In this document: positions 45,594-54,869 of the stretch, one piece after another
How positions within the stretch are numbered: the stretch's first letter is position 1
Layout: each line of letters starts with the position of its first letter
From: Texcoconibacillus texcoconensis
Lineage (GTDB): Bacteria > Bacillota > Bacilli > Bacillales > Salisediminibacteriaceae
Assembly: GCF_014202575.1 (NCBI RefSeq)
Contig: NZ_JACHHB010000001.1
Coordinates: 124,001 to 188,000 of the forward strand
Length of the DNA: 64,000 nt
Direction of reading: 5' to 3'
Program-made: the position numbers and the translations under genes
The notes under the pieces: model-generated
Database searches by the model: none
What the model saw: only the letters and a program-made list of their open reading frames with translations
What the model was told of the DNA's origin: nothing

Positions 45594-46637
45594 CTAAATC
45601 AATTCTTTTTTTAACAAAGATTCAGCAATTTGAATGGAGTTTAATGCGGCCCCTTTACGTAAGTTATCCGCAACGACCCATAGATGAAAACCTTTTTCAT
45701 TATCAAGATCTTTTCTCATGCGACCGACGAAAATGTCATCTTGGCCCGCTGCATCTGTCGCCATTGGATACACTTGATTTGATGGATCATCAGTTACAGT
45801 AATCCCTGGTGCTTTTTCTAATTGCTCTCGTAATTCATTGACCGTCACGCCGTCTTTGTCTACTTCAATATAAACGGATTCTGAGTGACCAGTTGCAACG
45901 GGTAAACGAACACATGTTGCAGCAACAGGTAGTTGATCATCGTGAAGGATTTTCTTCGTCTCATTAATCATTTTCAATTCTTCAAAAGTATATCCGTTAT
46001 CTTCAAATTTATCGATTTGCGGAACAGCATTGAAAGCAATTTGATAATATTTTTCATCAGAAGATACAGGTAATACTTTCGCTTCGAAGTCTCGACCTTC
46101 TAATACATCTTTTGATTGTTCATTCATTTCGTCAACTGCTTCAACACCTGCACCACTAACAGCTTGGTATGTTGATACAATGACGCGATTTAATCCAAAT
46201 GCTTCACGAAGTGGTTCAAGCGCTGCGACCATTTGAATCGTTGAACAATTTGGGTTACTAATGATTCCGTTGTGCTTAGAAACATCATCGACATTGACTT
46301 CTGGAACGACAAGCGGGACATTTTCATCCATTCTAAAAGCACTTGTATTATCAATGACAACAGCGCCACTTTTCACAGCAGCATCTGCAAAACGTTTCGA
46401 TACGGAACCACCTGCACTAAACAGTGCAATATCAATTCCTTCGAACGAGTCTTCTGTCGCTTCTTCCACGACGTACTCTTCCCCTTTAAACGTTAACGTT
46501 TTTCCCGCGGAACGCTTTGACGAAAGAAGCTTTAGCGTGTTTACTGGAAACGACCTTTCTTCGAGGATCTCTAGCATTTGCTCTCCAACGGCTCCAGTCG
46601 CTCCGACGACAGCGACATTGACTAATTTGTTGTTCAT
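45594..46637 (-). CDS. asd: Aspartate-semialdehyde dehydrogenase
   Basis: 347 aa. Reduces aspartyl phosphate to the semialdehyde with NADPH. Seen are GATGAVGEQM (residues 12-21), SAGGSVSKRF and the active-site cysteine in ISNPNCSTIQM (Cys about 129), and PVATGHSESVYIE near the end with the catalytic His. AAAGGGG precedes ATG 46637. The 162-base gap to dpaB holds no terminator that I can see, so read-through from dpaAB is possible; a promoter of its own there is unclear. Confidence 0.95.
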   Translation of the reverse strand: MNNKLVNVAVVGATGAVGEQMLEILEERSFPVNTLKLLSSKRSAGKTLTFKGEEYVVEEATEDSFEGIDIALFSAGGSVSKRFADAAVKSGAVVIDNTSAFRMDENVPLVVPEVNVDDVSKHNGIISNPNCSTIQMVAALEPLREAFGLNRVIVSTYQAVSGAGVEAVDEMNEQSKDVLEGRDFEAKVLPVSSDEKYYQIAFNAVPQIDKFEDNGYTFEELKMINETKKILHDDQLPVAATCVRLPVATGHSESVYIEVDKDGVTVNELREQLEKAPGITVTDDPSNQVYPMATDAAGQDDIFVGRMRKDLDNEKGFHLWVVADNLRKGAALNSIQIAESLLKKELI

Positions 46638-46799
46638 ACTCCAGTTCCCCTTTCTCTAGCAGATCATTTGTTTTTGTTTCTACTATATCGGCTTTGGCTC
46701 GATATGAAGGCCGTTTAAAGAAACGACGATACTAGTTTATCATAAAAAGCTATCGAACCGACGCTGATTCTATTTTAGCAACTGTCGCCGGATTTTTCA

Positions 46800-47393
46800 T
46801 CACCCTTTATATCTTTCTCGTAAAACAGGTTGCAATTGTTCACGCTCTAATGCAGCTTCGATTGTGTCTGGAATCAGCGTCATATCAGCAACTAACGAGT
46901 TTGGTTTCTTATAAGGATGGTCCTGGCCGAGAGGAACAAAAAAGATGTTTTTTGTTGACATTAATCTCATAATATTCGTTCCATTTAAGCCAAGCGCATC
47001 ATTTGTTGAAATTGCAAGAACAATTGGAGACTGATTTCTCATTGTTGCTTTTGTTGCCATTAGAACTGGTGAATCTGTCATCGCGTTTGCTAGCTTGCTA
47101 ATTGAGTTACCTGTCATGGGCGCAATGATCATACAATCTAATGGATATTTCGGGCCCAAAGGCTCCGCTTTCGGAATCGAATCAATAATTGGTTCAGGCG
47201 TTGCCTCTTGAATCGCCTCAACCCAACTCTCACTCGTTCCAAATTTCGTATCTGTTGTTTGCACAGTATGGCTAACGATCGGTGTGACTTTCGCCCCTAA
47301 ATTGACAAGCTCCTTTATTTGAGGGACGACTTCCTCGTACGTGCAGTGAGATCCGGTTAAGCCAAACCCTATATGTTTTCCTTCTAGGGTCAT
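46800..47393 (-). CDS. dpaB: Dipicolinate synthase subunit B (SpoVFB)
   Basis: 198 aa flavoprotein-like subunit. GFGLTGSHCTYEEV opens the protein, CMIIAPMTGNSISKLANAM (about residues 84-102) and ISTNDALGLNG follow, as in the flavin-decarboxylase-like family to which SpoVFB belongs. Together with DpaA it makes dipicolinic acid in the mother cell. ATG 47393 is preferred (AAGGAG upstream, family length); the frame extends by eight codons and overlaps dpaA. Confidence 0.94.
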   Translation of the reverse strand: MTLEGKHIGFGLTGSHCTYEEVVPQIKELVNLGAKVTPIVSHTVQTTDTKFGTSESWVEAIQEATPEPIIDSIPKAEPLGPKYPLDCMIIAPMTGNSISKLANAMTDSPVLMATKATMRNQSPIVLAISTNDALGLNGTNIMRLMSTKNIFFVPLGQDHPYKKPNSLVADMTLIPDTIEAALEREQLQPVLRERYKG

Positions 47394-47409
47394 TCTAACC
47401 TCTCCTTTC

Positions 47410-48294
47410 TTATTCATGCTGCTCTCGTAAAAGTTTTGCTAACGTGGTGGCAATGATTTTCCCCGCCGTTTTCGGAGCAACAATGCCCGGTAACCCTGGA
47501 ACGAACTTCGCTTTTATGCCAGCCTTTTTCGCATAGTCAAAATCAGTTCCCCCTGGGTTGGCTGCTAAATCGATAATTAAAGCGTGAGAGGATAGCTTAC
47601 TAATCGTTTCTGCTGTCACAACTGGACTTGGAATCGTGTTTATGACAATATCAATATCTTCTAAGTTTTCTTCTTGTAACGAAGACAGAGGTACAATATT
47701 TGCACCCATTTCGTAGCCCCGAGCAAGACGCTCTGATTCTTGTGCAACGACGGTTACTTTTGCTCCCATCCCTTGAAAAAGGCGAGTGACCGTCGTACCT
47801 ACACGTCCGAGACCAAATATACAAACATGACTATTATGAATGGTTTTATCCGTATGCTGAATTGCGGTCATAACGGTCCCTTCAGCGGTCGGAACGGAAT
47901 TGTAAATAGCAACGTCATCACGGCCAAGTAGTTCAACAAAACGTTTCTCTGATTTCTGGATAAGTTTTTCGATTTGGTTCGTTTTAATCCCAGAATACAG
48001 TGTGCAAGACGGTTTCGTGTTCATAAACCAGTGTTCATCAAAGTAAACATACTCACTTGAAAAACGCGATTCAACTTTTCCATCAGCAGCAATTCCACTG
48101 ACTGGCAAAATCACGGCATCAACGTCTGCAGGATGAATGGAAGAAAACGTATGATTTTCAACACCGGCAAATGGTTCTTCAATCTGGTCGAAACCGATTA
48201 AAGAAAGTTGAACACCCCGCTCCGACAATGTGTCGATTACTTCTAGCTGTCGCGCATCACCACCGATAATTACAACGTTCATATTGTTAAGCAA
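47410..48294 (-). CDS. dpaA: Dipicolinate synthase subunit A (SpoVFA)
   Basis: 294 aa. The N-terminal half matches SpoVFA (VVIIGGDARQLEVIDTL; AIYNSVPTAEGTVMTAIQHT split at AIYNSVPTAEG). A Rossmann NAD(P) domain follows (VCIFGLGRVGTTV, about 152-164), then LPGIVAPKTAGKII. It forms dipicolinate, the spore-core chelator that confers heat resistance. Start TTG 48294 has GGGGAG seven bases ahead, and gives an N-terminus of exactly the B. subtilis length; ATG 48282 is a poorer choice. Confidence 0.95.
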   Translation of the reverse strand: MLNNMNVVIIGGDARQLEVIDTLSERGVQLSLIGFDQIEEPFAGVENHTFSSIHPADVDAVILPVSGIAADGKVESRFSSEYVYFDEHWFMNTKPSCTLYSGIKTNQIEKLIQKSEKRFVELLGRDDVAIYNSVPTAEGTVMTAIQHTDKTIHNSHVCIFGLGRVGTTVTRLFQGMGAKVTVVAQESERLARGYEMGANIVPLSSLQEENLEDIDIVINTIPSPVVTAETISKLSSHALIIDLAANPGGTDFDYAKKAGIKAKFVPGLPGIVAPKTAGKIIATTLAKLLREQHE

Positions 48295-48357
48295 TCGTTT
48301 TCTCCCCTTTCAAGATATTTTTTTAAGGGGATGGGTTATTGGAATGGTTATTTCACG

Positions 48358-48386
48358 ATAGTCTATGTAAGAATCTTTATAGGCGT
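48358..48386 (-). promoter_or_regulatory. SigmaK-like promoter candidate before dpaA
   Basis: Minus strand AC (48386-48385), 17 bases, then CATAGACTAT (48367-48358), fitting the SigmaK pattern AC-N16/17-CATAnnnTA. SigK control of dpaAB is known in B. subtilis. Confidence 0.45.
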
Positions 48387-48404
48387 GTCGCCTTAGCTTG
48401 TCAA
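48376..48404 (-). promoter_or_regulatory. SigmaA promoter before dpaA
   Basis: TTGACA (48404-48399), 17-base spacer, TATAAA (48381-48376) on the minus strand. It interleaves with the SigmaK-like site and would allow vegetative transcription. Confidence 0.65.
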
Positions 48405-48443
48405 AAATAAAAAAGGACCTTTTAGAGAAGAGCAAAAAAAGAA

Positions 48444-48529
48444 AAGGTCTAACCTTTTCACAAAAACTTCTACAAGTGTAAACATACCCTAACGGATATG
48501 GACGAGAAGTTTTGTGTAGGTTAGACCTT
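48444..48529 (-). terminator. Long two-tier terminator after ymxH
   Basis: Outer arms AAGGTCTAACC / GGTTAGACCTT (11 bp, perfect), inner arms AAAACTTCT / AGAAGTTTT over a loop of about 30 bases, then TTCTTTTTTTGC on the minus strand. Confidence 0.85.
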
Positions 48530-48535
48530 AAATGA

Positions 48536-48766
48536 TCATACTTCGATAATGATCATATCAGCACCGATTTTTTTAATTTGATTCCAATAAAATGTCACCT
48601 GTTTGTCTCGTTTTCCTAATCCAAACCACTTCATTGTCGGAACGACGAACGCTTCAATTTCGCCTGTTTCCTCATCGATGACGAGATCGGTTTGTCCGAG
48701 AACGCCTAACCGCTCTCCTTTTTCAAAATCGATAATTTCCTTGCTACTAATCTCACTTAGTCTCAT
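48536..48766 (-). CDS. ymxH: PRC-barrel family protein YlmC/YmxH
   Basis: 76 aa PRC-barrel domain protein (LSEISSKEIIDFEKGERLG; DLVIDEETGEIEAFVVP; WNQIKKIGADMIIIE). Found in spore formers after mlpA. In family members a sporulation role is suspected, with no defined mechanism. AAGGGGGAG precedes ATG 48766. Its strong terminator follows within 10 bases. Confidence 0.9.
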   Translation of the reverse strand: MRLSEISSKEIIDFEKGERLGVLGQTDLVIDEETGEIEAFVVPTMKWFGLGKRDKQVTFYWNQIKKIGADMIIIEV

Positions 48767-48841
48767 ATTTCTCCCCCTTAGACGAACTCTTAATTCACTT
48801 TATGGGGGATATCTCGATGTTAGACCTTGAACAGAAGGAAG

Positions 48842-50080
48842 TTAGTTTAAAATTTTAGGTACTTCACCATTGGCACTAATAAGTGAAACGGCACAAGAAT
48901 GATCGAATAAGCGTTCACTTATCCGTTTAATATCAGCAGCTGTAACATTCTCGATATCTTTGACAAGCTCATCTAATGTTTTATGTCTACCAACGAGTAA
49001 TTCATTCTTACCGTTTCTGTTCATTCTGCTGCTTGTGCTTTCTAAGCCTAGCATCAAATTACCTTTTAATTGTTCCTTTGCATTCGTGAGTTCTTTATCC
49101 GTTAAGCCTTGATCACGAATGGATGCAATCGTCGTCATCATAATGTCAGATACCTCGTCTAATTGAGATGGGTCAGTACCTGCATAGACAGTCATCATTC
49201 CTGAATCTAAGAATGCTGAATGGTAAGAAAAGACCGAATAGGCTAGTCCTCGTTTTTCACGTACTTCTTGGAAGAGACGGCTACTCATACTTCCACCTAG
49301 GACATTATTAATGAGCACTGTCCCGTATATATCTTTTTCATCGACAGCTACACCATTAAACCCAAGACAAAGGTGTGCTTGCTCGATATCTTTCTTTCGG
49401 ACAATTTGTCCGTTAAAAAACTGCGGTTGTTTATGCTGTTCTGTTTCGCTTCTTTTTTTGATTGTTGAAAAAGATGATTCAGTTAAATCAATAAACGATT
49501 CATCCACATTACCTGCAACACTTACGACGACATTCTCAGCATGGTAATGTTGGTCCATATACTTTCGCAGGGCATCTCCATCAAATGTTTTTAACGTCTC
49601 AGCAGTGCCTAAGATCGGAAAACCAAGCGGGTGATCTTGGTAGATGGCTTCACCTAATAAATCATGAACAATATCGTCAGGGGTATCTTCATACATTTTA
49701 ATTTCTTCTAAAACGACCCCTTTTTCTTTGTTTAATTCATCCTCATCAAATTTGGAACCGAAAAACATGTCGCTTAGAATGTCTAACGCTTGTTCAGCGT
49801 GTGAATCCATGACCTTTGCATATAAGCATGTGAATTCTTGTGCAGTAAACGCATTGACTTGTCCTCCAATTGCGTCAAATGCTTCTGCAATATCTTGTGC
49901 TGAGCGCTTTTCTGTTCCTTTAAAAAACATGTGCTCTAAGAAGTGAGAGATCCCATTTTGTTCAACGGTTTCAAATCGGGAACCCGTTCGAATCCAGATA
50001 CCAATGGAAACAGACCTCACACTTTCATTTTTTTCATATACAATTCGTAATCCTTTATCCGTTTGTCTACGTTGTATCAA
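48842..50080 (-). CDS. mlpA: M16-family zinc protease MlpA (YmxG)
   Basis: 412 aa mitochondrial-processing-peptidase-like protease. Zinc motif NGISHFLEHMFFKGTEKRS has HxxEH at about residues 46-50, and the second-ligand region is EEIKMYEDTPDD. The C-terminal half contains RKRGLAYSVFSYHS-type sequence (REKRGLAYSVF). The gene lies between ylxY and ymxH as in B. subtilis. Start TTG 50080 has TAGGAGGT six bases ahead. Eleven bases separate it from ylxY. Confidence 0.93.
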   Translation of the reverse strand: MIQRRQTDKGLRIVYEKNESVRSVSIGIWIRTGSRFETVEQNGISHFLEHMFFKGTEKRSAQDIAEAFDAIGGQVNAFTAQEFTCLYAKVMDSHAEQALDILSDMFFGSKFDEDELNKEKGVVLEEIKMYEDTPDDIVHDLLGEAIYQDHPLGFPILGTAETLKTFDGDALRKYMDQHYHAENVVVSVAGNVDESFIDLTESSFSTIKKRSETEQHKQPQFFNGQIVRKKDIEQAHLCLGFNGVAVDEKDIYGTVLINNVLGGSMSSRLFQEVREKRGLAYSVFSYHSAFLDSGMMTVYAGTDPSQLDEVSDIMMTTIASIRDQGLTDKELTNAKEQLKGNLMLGLESTSSRMNRNGKNELLVGRHKTLDELVKDIENVTAADIKRISERLFDHSCAVSLISANGEVPKILN

Positions 50081-50091
50081 GCTTTGACCTC

Positions 50092-51075
50092 CTATTTCTC
50101 ATCTGTATCTCTCGTTACTGGCAGACGTTTTTCGTCCATTAGTTCACTAACTGTTCCGATACGATATCCTTGGTCTTTGATTCCATCAATGATATCCTCA
50201 AGGGCACGTGCTGTCGACTGGGTTGGATGCATTAATACCGTCGCGCCATTATGCACATTGTCTAGCACTTTTCTCGTCATTTGTTCTGGAGCTGGGTTGC
50301 GCCAGTCAATCGTATCGACGCTCCACATCATTGTTCCCATATTACGGTCTGCTGCAAGTTTAACAACTTCATCTCGATAACTACCACTCGGTGGCGCAAA
50401 CCAGTCTGGTGTGACATCCAACGTCGCTTCGATTACTTCATTCGTTTTATCCAATTCTTCAGCGATTTGTCCTGATGATAAATGACGCATATCTGGATGA
50501 GAATAGGCATGGTTTCCGATTTCATGTCCTTCCTCAACAATCATCTTAGCAAGTTTTGGATGATTTTTCACCCATGAGCCATCAAGGAAGAACGTTGAAC
50601 GGATTTCTTGTTCATTCATCACCTTCAACAACTCTGGAAGTTCTTCATTTCCCCAAGCGACATTGACCATTAACGTCACCATCGGTTTATTTTCGTTACC
50701 GCGATAAATGGCAGACGGAGGCAAGTCTTCTAGTGATACTTCTGGTGATATTTGGTCATAAACGAGCCTGCGCTCATCAAATTGTCCTTCTTCCTTCATT
50801 TGTTCAAATGATGAAGTGACATCTACTTGCAAACCATTATACCCAGGGACAGCTTTCCACACTTTATCAACTCTTGCATCGATTGGATCTTCTTCATAAT
50901 CGTCTCTGTACTCTAAAATTTCTTGATAAAGGGGATCCTCGGCTTGCATTGTCATCGTCGCTTCATCTGTTAAGTCATGAAGGTAGCTTGAGGTGATTGG
51001 ATTTTTGACACTAGATAACGATAGCACTAAAATAAACAAAAACGTTGATATTTGAATAACACTTTTTTTAACCAT
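50092..51075 (-). CDS. ylxY: YlxY, polysaccharide-deacetylase-like protein with altered active site
   Basis: 327 aa with an N-terminal hydrophobic segment (residues 4-24) serving as signal or membrane anchor and a NodB-type domain (about 125-310). The metal histidines in GNHAYSHPDM (about residue 190) remain, but the usual TFDDG motif reads MVNVAWGNEE, so the catalytic Asp is gone; YlxY homologues I know show the same. The domain may bind rather than cleave glycans. The HPTQST motif near the end is intact. ATG 51075 has AGGAGG eight bases upstream. Confidence 0.88.
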   Translation of the reverse strand: MVKKSVIQISTFLFILVLSLSSVKNPITSSYLHDLTDEATMTMQAEDPLYQEILEYRDDYEEDPIDARVDKVWKAVPGYNGLQVDVTSSFEQMKEEGQFDERRLVYDQISPEVSLEDLPPSAIYRGNENKPMVTLMVNVAWGNEELPELLKVMNEQEIRSTFFLDGSWVKNHPKLAKMIVEEGHEIGNHAYSHPDMRHLSSGQIAEELDKTNEVIEATLDVTPDWFAPPSGSYRDEVVKLAADRNMGTMMWSVDTIDWRNPAPEQMTRKVLDNVHNGATVLMHPTQSTARALEDIIDGIKDQGYRIGTVSELMDEKRLPVTRDTDEK

Positions 51076-51162
51076 CCCTCGTCCCTCCTGTCCATACATC
51101 CATATGCATGAAAAAAATCACCTAGAACGAGGTTAGATCATTCTGTTATATCCATCCGATAT

Positions 51163-51193
51163 AAAAAGAGACTGGCTTGCACCTCCAGTCTCC
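51163..51193 (-). terminator. Terminator after pnp
   Basis: GAGACTGG / CCAGTCTC with a 9-base loop and CTTTTTAT on the minus strand, just past the pnp stop. Confidence 0.88.
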
Positions 51194-51198
51194 TTCAC

Positions 51199-53340
51199 CT
51201 ACTTAGATTCAGTTGTTTTGTTTTCCTCAGCTTTTTTTGGCTTTGGTTCTTCGCCTTCTTCTAAGGTCGCTTTATGTGATAGGTTCACGCGGCCTTGAGA
51301 GTCAATTTCCGTAACTTTTACTTTTAACTCATCTCCAACGTTCACTACGTCTTCAACTTTTCCAACACGTTCGTTGGATAATTGAGAAATGTGAACGAGC
51401 CCATCTTTTCCTTTAAATAACTCTACAAAAGCACCAAATTTCTCAACGCGTTTTACTTTACCGACGTACGTCTCACCAACTTCAACTTCACGAATTAAAT
51501 CTTCGATCAATTTCTTCGCTTGCTGATTCATTTGTTCATCAGAAGAAGAGATGAAAATACTTCCGTCTTGTTCAATGTCAATTTTCACACCCGTGTCTTC
51601 AATAATTTGATTAATCGTTTTCCCGCTTGGACCAATTACATCACGGATTTTATCTGGGTTAATCGACATTGTTAAAATTTTCGGTGCATGTTCAGACAAT
51701 TCGTTACGTGGGGAACCGATGGCTGATTCCATATTTTCTAGAATCTTCATTCTTCCTTCGCGAGCTTGCTCTAAGGCACGAACGAGAACGTCTCGATTGA
51801 TCCCTTCAATCTTAATATCCATCTGTAGCGCCGTGACACCTTGTTTTGTACCTGCTACTTTGAAGTCCATATCACCGAGCGCATCTTCCATACCTTGGAT
51901 ATCTGTTAATACGGTCATGTCGTCTCCATCTTTAACAAGACCCATAGCGATACCAGCAACTGGCGCTTTAATTGGTACACCGGCCGCCATCATTGCTAAT
52001 GTACTTGCACAAATACTTGCTTGCGATGTGGAACCATTTGATTCAAGCACTTCTGATACGAGACGGATCGTGTATGGGAATTCCGTTTCTGACGGAATCA
52101 CTTTCTCAAGTGCACGCTCCCCTAATGCACCGTGGCCAATTTCACGACGGCCAGGTCCGCGGATTGGTCCTGTCTCACCAACACTGAAGGATGGGAAGTT
52201 GTAATGGTGCATGAAGCGTTTTGATTCTTCAATACCAAGCCCGTCCAAAATTTGTACATCTCCTAAAGCGCCAAGTGTACATACGCTCAATGCCTGCGTT
52301 TGTCCTCTTGTAAACAAACCAGAACCGTGCGTTCGCGGTAGTAAATCGATACTTGAGGAAAGTCCGCGGATCGCATCAACTTGACGGCCGTCTGGACGAA
52401 TATTATCTTTTGTAATCGAACGACGAACTTGTTCTTTCAACAGTTTGTCAAAAATTTCTTTGACTTCTTCTGTTCGATCTTCTTCTGCTTCTTCATATTC
52501 TGCGACGAGTTGATTTTTCAATTCATCAATCGCATCTTCACGAGCATGTTTTTCTGTCACTTTTGCCGCTTCACTTAAATCGCTCTCGACTTTCCCACGA
52601 ACTTCTTGTTCAAGTTCTGGGTCAATCTCTTTCAATTTGACATCCATTTTTTCAACGGCTACAGCAGCAATCACTTCCTCTTGGAATGCGATCAAGCGCT
52701 TGATCTCTTCGTGACCAAACATAATCGCTTCAAGCATGACTTCCTCTGTCACTTCATTTGCACCAGCTTCAACCATGTTAATCGCATCTTTTGTACCTGC
52801 AACAACAAGGTTAATGTCACTTTTCTCCATAAGTTCTGTTGTTGGATTGATCACGAACTCTCCGTCTACGCGACCAATTGTTACACCAGCAATCGGACCT
52901 CCAAATGGAATATCTGAGATCGACAATGCAAGTGACGATCCAATCATTGCCGCCATTTCTGGTGAACAATCTTGATCATTACTCATCACCATGCTGATCA
53001 CTTGTACATCATTTCTAAATCCGTCCGGAAAAAGCGGACGAATTGGACGGTCGATTAATCGACTTGTAAGAACGGCATTTTCACTCGGACGCCCTTCACG
53101 CTTAATAAAACCACCTGGAATTTTTCCAGCGGCATATAATCTTTCTTCATAATTTACGGTTAGTGGAAAGAATGGTATGTCTTTCGGTTCTTTAGAAGCG
53201 GTTGCTGTACAAAGGACTGTTGTATCACCATAACGAACGAGAACGGCACCATTTGCTTGCTTTGCCAGTTCACCTGTTTCGAACGTTAACGTTCGACCAG
53301 CCCAGTCCATTGAAAACGTTTGCTTTTTTTGTTCTTTCAT
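51199..53340 (-). CDS. pnp: Polyribonucleotide nucleotidyltransferase
   Basis: 713 aa 3'-5' phosphorolytic exoribonuclease. Two RNase PH domains (about 12-145 and 320-545; second with [16 protein letters not shown] and [15 protein letters not shown]), then KH (about 555-615) and S1 (about 625-690, [14 protein letters not shown]) domains. Acts in mRNA decay and in DNA repair in B. subtilis. The tail is lysine and glutamate rich. GAGGAG precedes ATG 53340. Its own candidate promoter lies downstream of the rpsO terminator. Confidence 0.97.
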   Translation of the reverse strand: MKEQKKQTFSMDWAGRTLTFETGELAKQANGAVLVRYGDTTVLCTATASKEPKDIPFFPLTVNYEERLYAAGKIPGGFIKREGRPSENAVLTSRLIDRPIRPLFPDGFRNDVQVISMVMSNDQDCSPEMAAMIGSSLALSISDIPFGGPIAGVTIGRVDGEFVINPTTELMEKSDINLVVAGTKDAINMVEAGANEVTEEVMLEAIMFGHEEIKRLIAFQEEVIAAVAVEKMDVKLKEIDPELEQEVRGKVESDLSEAAKVTEKHAREDAIDELKNQLVAEYEEAEEDRTEEVKEIFDKLLKEQVRRSITKDNIRPDGRQVDAIRGLSSSIDLLPRTHGSGLFTRGQTQALSVCTLGALGDVQILDGLGIEESKRFMHHYNFPSFSVGETGPIRGPGRREIGHGALGERALEKVIPSETEFPYTIRLVSEVLESNGSTSQASICASTLAMMAAGVPIKAPVAGIAMGLVKDGDDMTVLTDIQGMEDALGDMDFKVAGTKQGVTALQMDIKIEGINRDVLVRALEQAREGRMKILENMESAIGSPRNELSEHAPKILTMSINPDKIRDVIGPSGKTINQIIEDTGVKIDIEQDGSIFISSSDEQMNQQAKKLIEDLIREVEVGETYVGKVKRVEKFGAFVELFKGKDGLVHISQLSNERVGKVEDVVNVGDELKVKVTEIDSQGRVNLSHKATLEEGEEPKPKKAEENKTTESK

Positions 53341-53436
53341 TTACGAGTACTCCTCTCGTGCTCAAAATTGCTTTGTATTAGTTTAACCATTTCCTATGTA
53401 CACAAACGAATGAATAAGAAAAAATTGATCTTTTCT

Positions 53437-53445
53437 ATTGTAGCA
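53437..53445 (-). promoter_or_regulatory. Extended -10 promoter candidate before pnp
   Basis: Minus strand TGCTACAAT (53445-53437), no good -35, 97 bases ahead of the pnp start codon and right after the rpsO terminator. Confidence 0.45.
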
Positions 53446-53460
53446 AAATTTTCAACAATA

Positions 53461-53485
53461 AAAAAGCGGGCAATGCCCGCTTTTT
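53461..53485. terminator. Terminator after rpsO
   Basis: Perfect AAAGCGGGC / GCCCGCTTT with a 3-base loop, T-runs on both sides. It lies immediately after the rpsO stop. Confidence 0.9.
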
Positions 53486-53488
53486 GTT

Positions 53489-53758
53489 TTATCGACGTAA
53501 ACCAAGTTTGTCAACGAGTTGACGGTAACGAGATACGTCTTTTTTACGTAAATACGTAAGCAAGTTACGACGTTGTCCAACCATCTTAAGTAGACCACGA
53601 CGAGAGTGGTGATCTTGTTTATGGTCACGCAAGTGTTGGTTCAATACCGTAATTTGTTCAGTAAGGATAGCAATTTGAACCTCAGGAGAACCTGTGTCAT
53701 TCTCGTGGGTTTTAAAATCCTCGATGATTTGGTTTTTACGTTCTTGAGTTAAGGCCAT
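53489..53758 (-). CDS. rpsO: 30S ribosomal protein S15
   Basis: 89 aa, standard length. Binds the central domain of 16S r[35 protein letters not shown] and a basic C-terminus (KLGLRR) fit S15. AAAAAAGGAGGTG lies close before ATG 53758. A leader of about 85 bases from the promoter at 53876-53848 contains a GC-rich pairing region, which may mediate S15 feedback as known in other bacteria. Confidence 0.98.
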   Translation of the reverse strand: MALTQERKNQIIEDFKTHENDTGSPEVQIAILTEQITVLNQHLRDHKQDHHSRRGLLKMVGQRRNLLTYLRKKDVSRYRQLVDKLGLRR

Positions 53759-53847
53759 CCTATTTCACCTCCTTTTTTGTAAATCCCCTATCACTGAGCG
53801 GACGTCGGTGACTCGCTCCGCCAAGCAAAGGTTCTAATGCATATTTT

Positions 53848-53876
53848 AGAATACACGTTTTTATCGCAGATTTCAA
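53848..53876 (-). promoter_or_regulatory. SigmaA promoter of rpsO
   Basis: TTGAAA (53876-53871), 17-base spacer, TATTCT (53853-53848) on the minus strand. Confidence 0.65.
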
Positions 53877-53890
53877 GGGCTAGTCCAACA

Positions 53891-54832
53891 TCAACGCGAA
53901 AAAAATTCAATTCCTCGTTGTTTGTCCTTGTTTATTTGCTCAATTAATTCATTCACAGATGAAAAAGCAACTTCCCCTCGTAAGCGCGAATGCCAAAATA
54001 CTTCCACTGTTTTCCCATAAAGATCGCCATGGAAATCAAATAAGTGAACTTCAATTGTTGGTACATTTATTTTTTCGTTATTGAACGTCGGCTTATAGCC
54101 GACGTTACATACCCCATTATACAAGGCTCCTTCAACCGCCATTTGAACAGCATATACGCCTGTGTGCGGTGTTTGAAATCGATCTGTTAAAGACACATTG
54201 GCTGTTGGGAAACCAATCGTTCTGCCTCGCTTTTCACCATCTACGACTTCTCCTTCAATTGAATACGGCCGACCTAATAGATGACATGCCTGTTCAACAT
54301 CACCATTCGAAAGTAAACCACGAATTCTTGTAGAACTAATTTTTTCTCCATGGTTATTTACTTTTCCAACAGTCGTTTGTGTAAACATCTCACGTGAATG
54401 AAAAGGGAGCGTCTCCATCGTTCCTTTACCTAAATGACCATATGTAAAATCAAACCCAGCAACGACATGTTCAGCATGTAAAGCGATAAAGTAATCATCT
54501 GCAAATTGTTGTGGGTTTAGATCAGCAAACATTTGTGTAAATTCAACAACAAAGATGCGATCTACACCAAGTTTTCGAATCTCAGCGATCTTTTTATTAA
54601 GTGGTGTTAAATAAGTCATGTTTTCGTTTTCTTTACGTAACACTTCTTTTGGATGAGGGTAAAAAGTCATCACAGCAACTTCTATGTTTTTTTCTTTTGC
54701 GATCGAAACCGCTTTTTCAATCACTGCTTGATGGCCATTATGTACCCCATCAAAAAAACCGAGGGCGATCACCTGTGGTGGAAATGACGATCGCTCATAT
54801 CTGTGAGGGTGATGAATGTGGATGACGTCCAA
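53891..54832 (-). CDS. ribF: Bifunctional riboflavin kinase / FAD synthetase
   Basis: 313 aa, called ribC in B. subtilis. The N-terminal adenylyltransferase domain (ALGFFDGVHNGHQAVI, about residues 24-39) and the C-terminal riboflavin kinase domain (RTIGFPTANVSL, about 200) make FMN and FAD. I chose TTG 54832, giving MDVIHIHHPH, because TGAGGTG is correctly placed and the N-terminus then matches family members; GTG 54841 is the alternative. It follows truB by 37 bases. Confidence 0.93.
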   Translation of the reverse strand: MDVIHIHHPHRYERSSFPPQVIALGFFDGVHNGHQAVIEKAVSIAKEKNIEVAVMTFYPHPKEVLRKENENMTYLTPLNKKIAEIRKLGVDRIFVVEFTQMFADLNPQQFADDYFIALHAEHVVAGFDFTYGHLGKGTMETLPFHSREMFTQTTVGKVNNHGEKISSTRIRGLLSNGDVEQACHLLGRPYSIEGEVVDGEKRGRTIGFPTANVSLTDRFQTPHTGVYAVQMAVEGALYNGVCNVGYKPTFNNEKINVPTIEVHLFDFHGDLYGKTVEVFWHSRLRGEVAFSSVNELIEQINKDKQRGIEFFSR

Positions 54833-54869
54833 AAATGACACCTCAACTTTTTTTCGAGTTGTTCAACCT

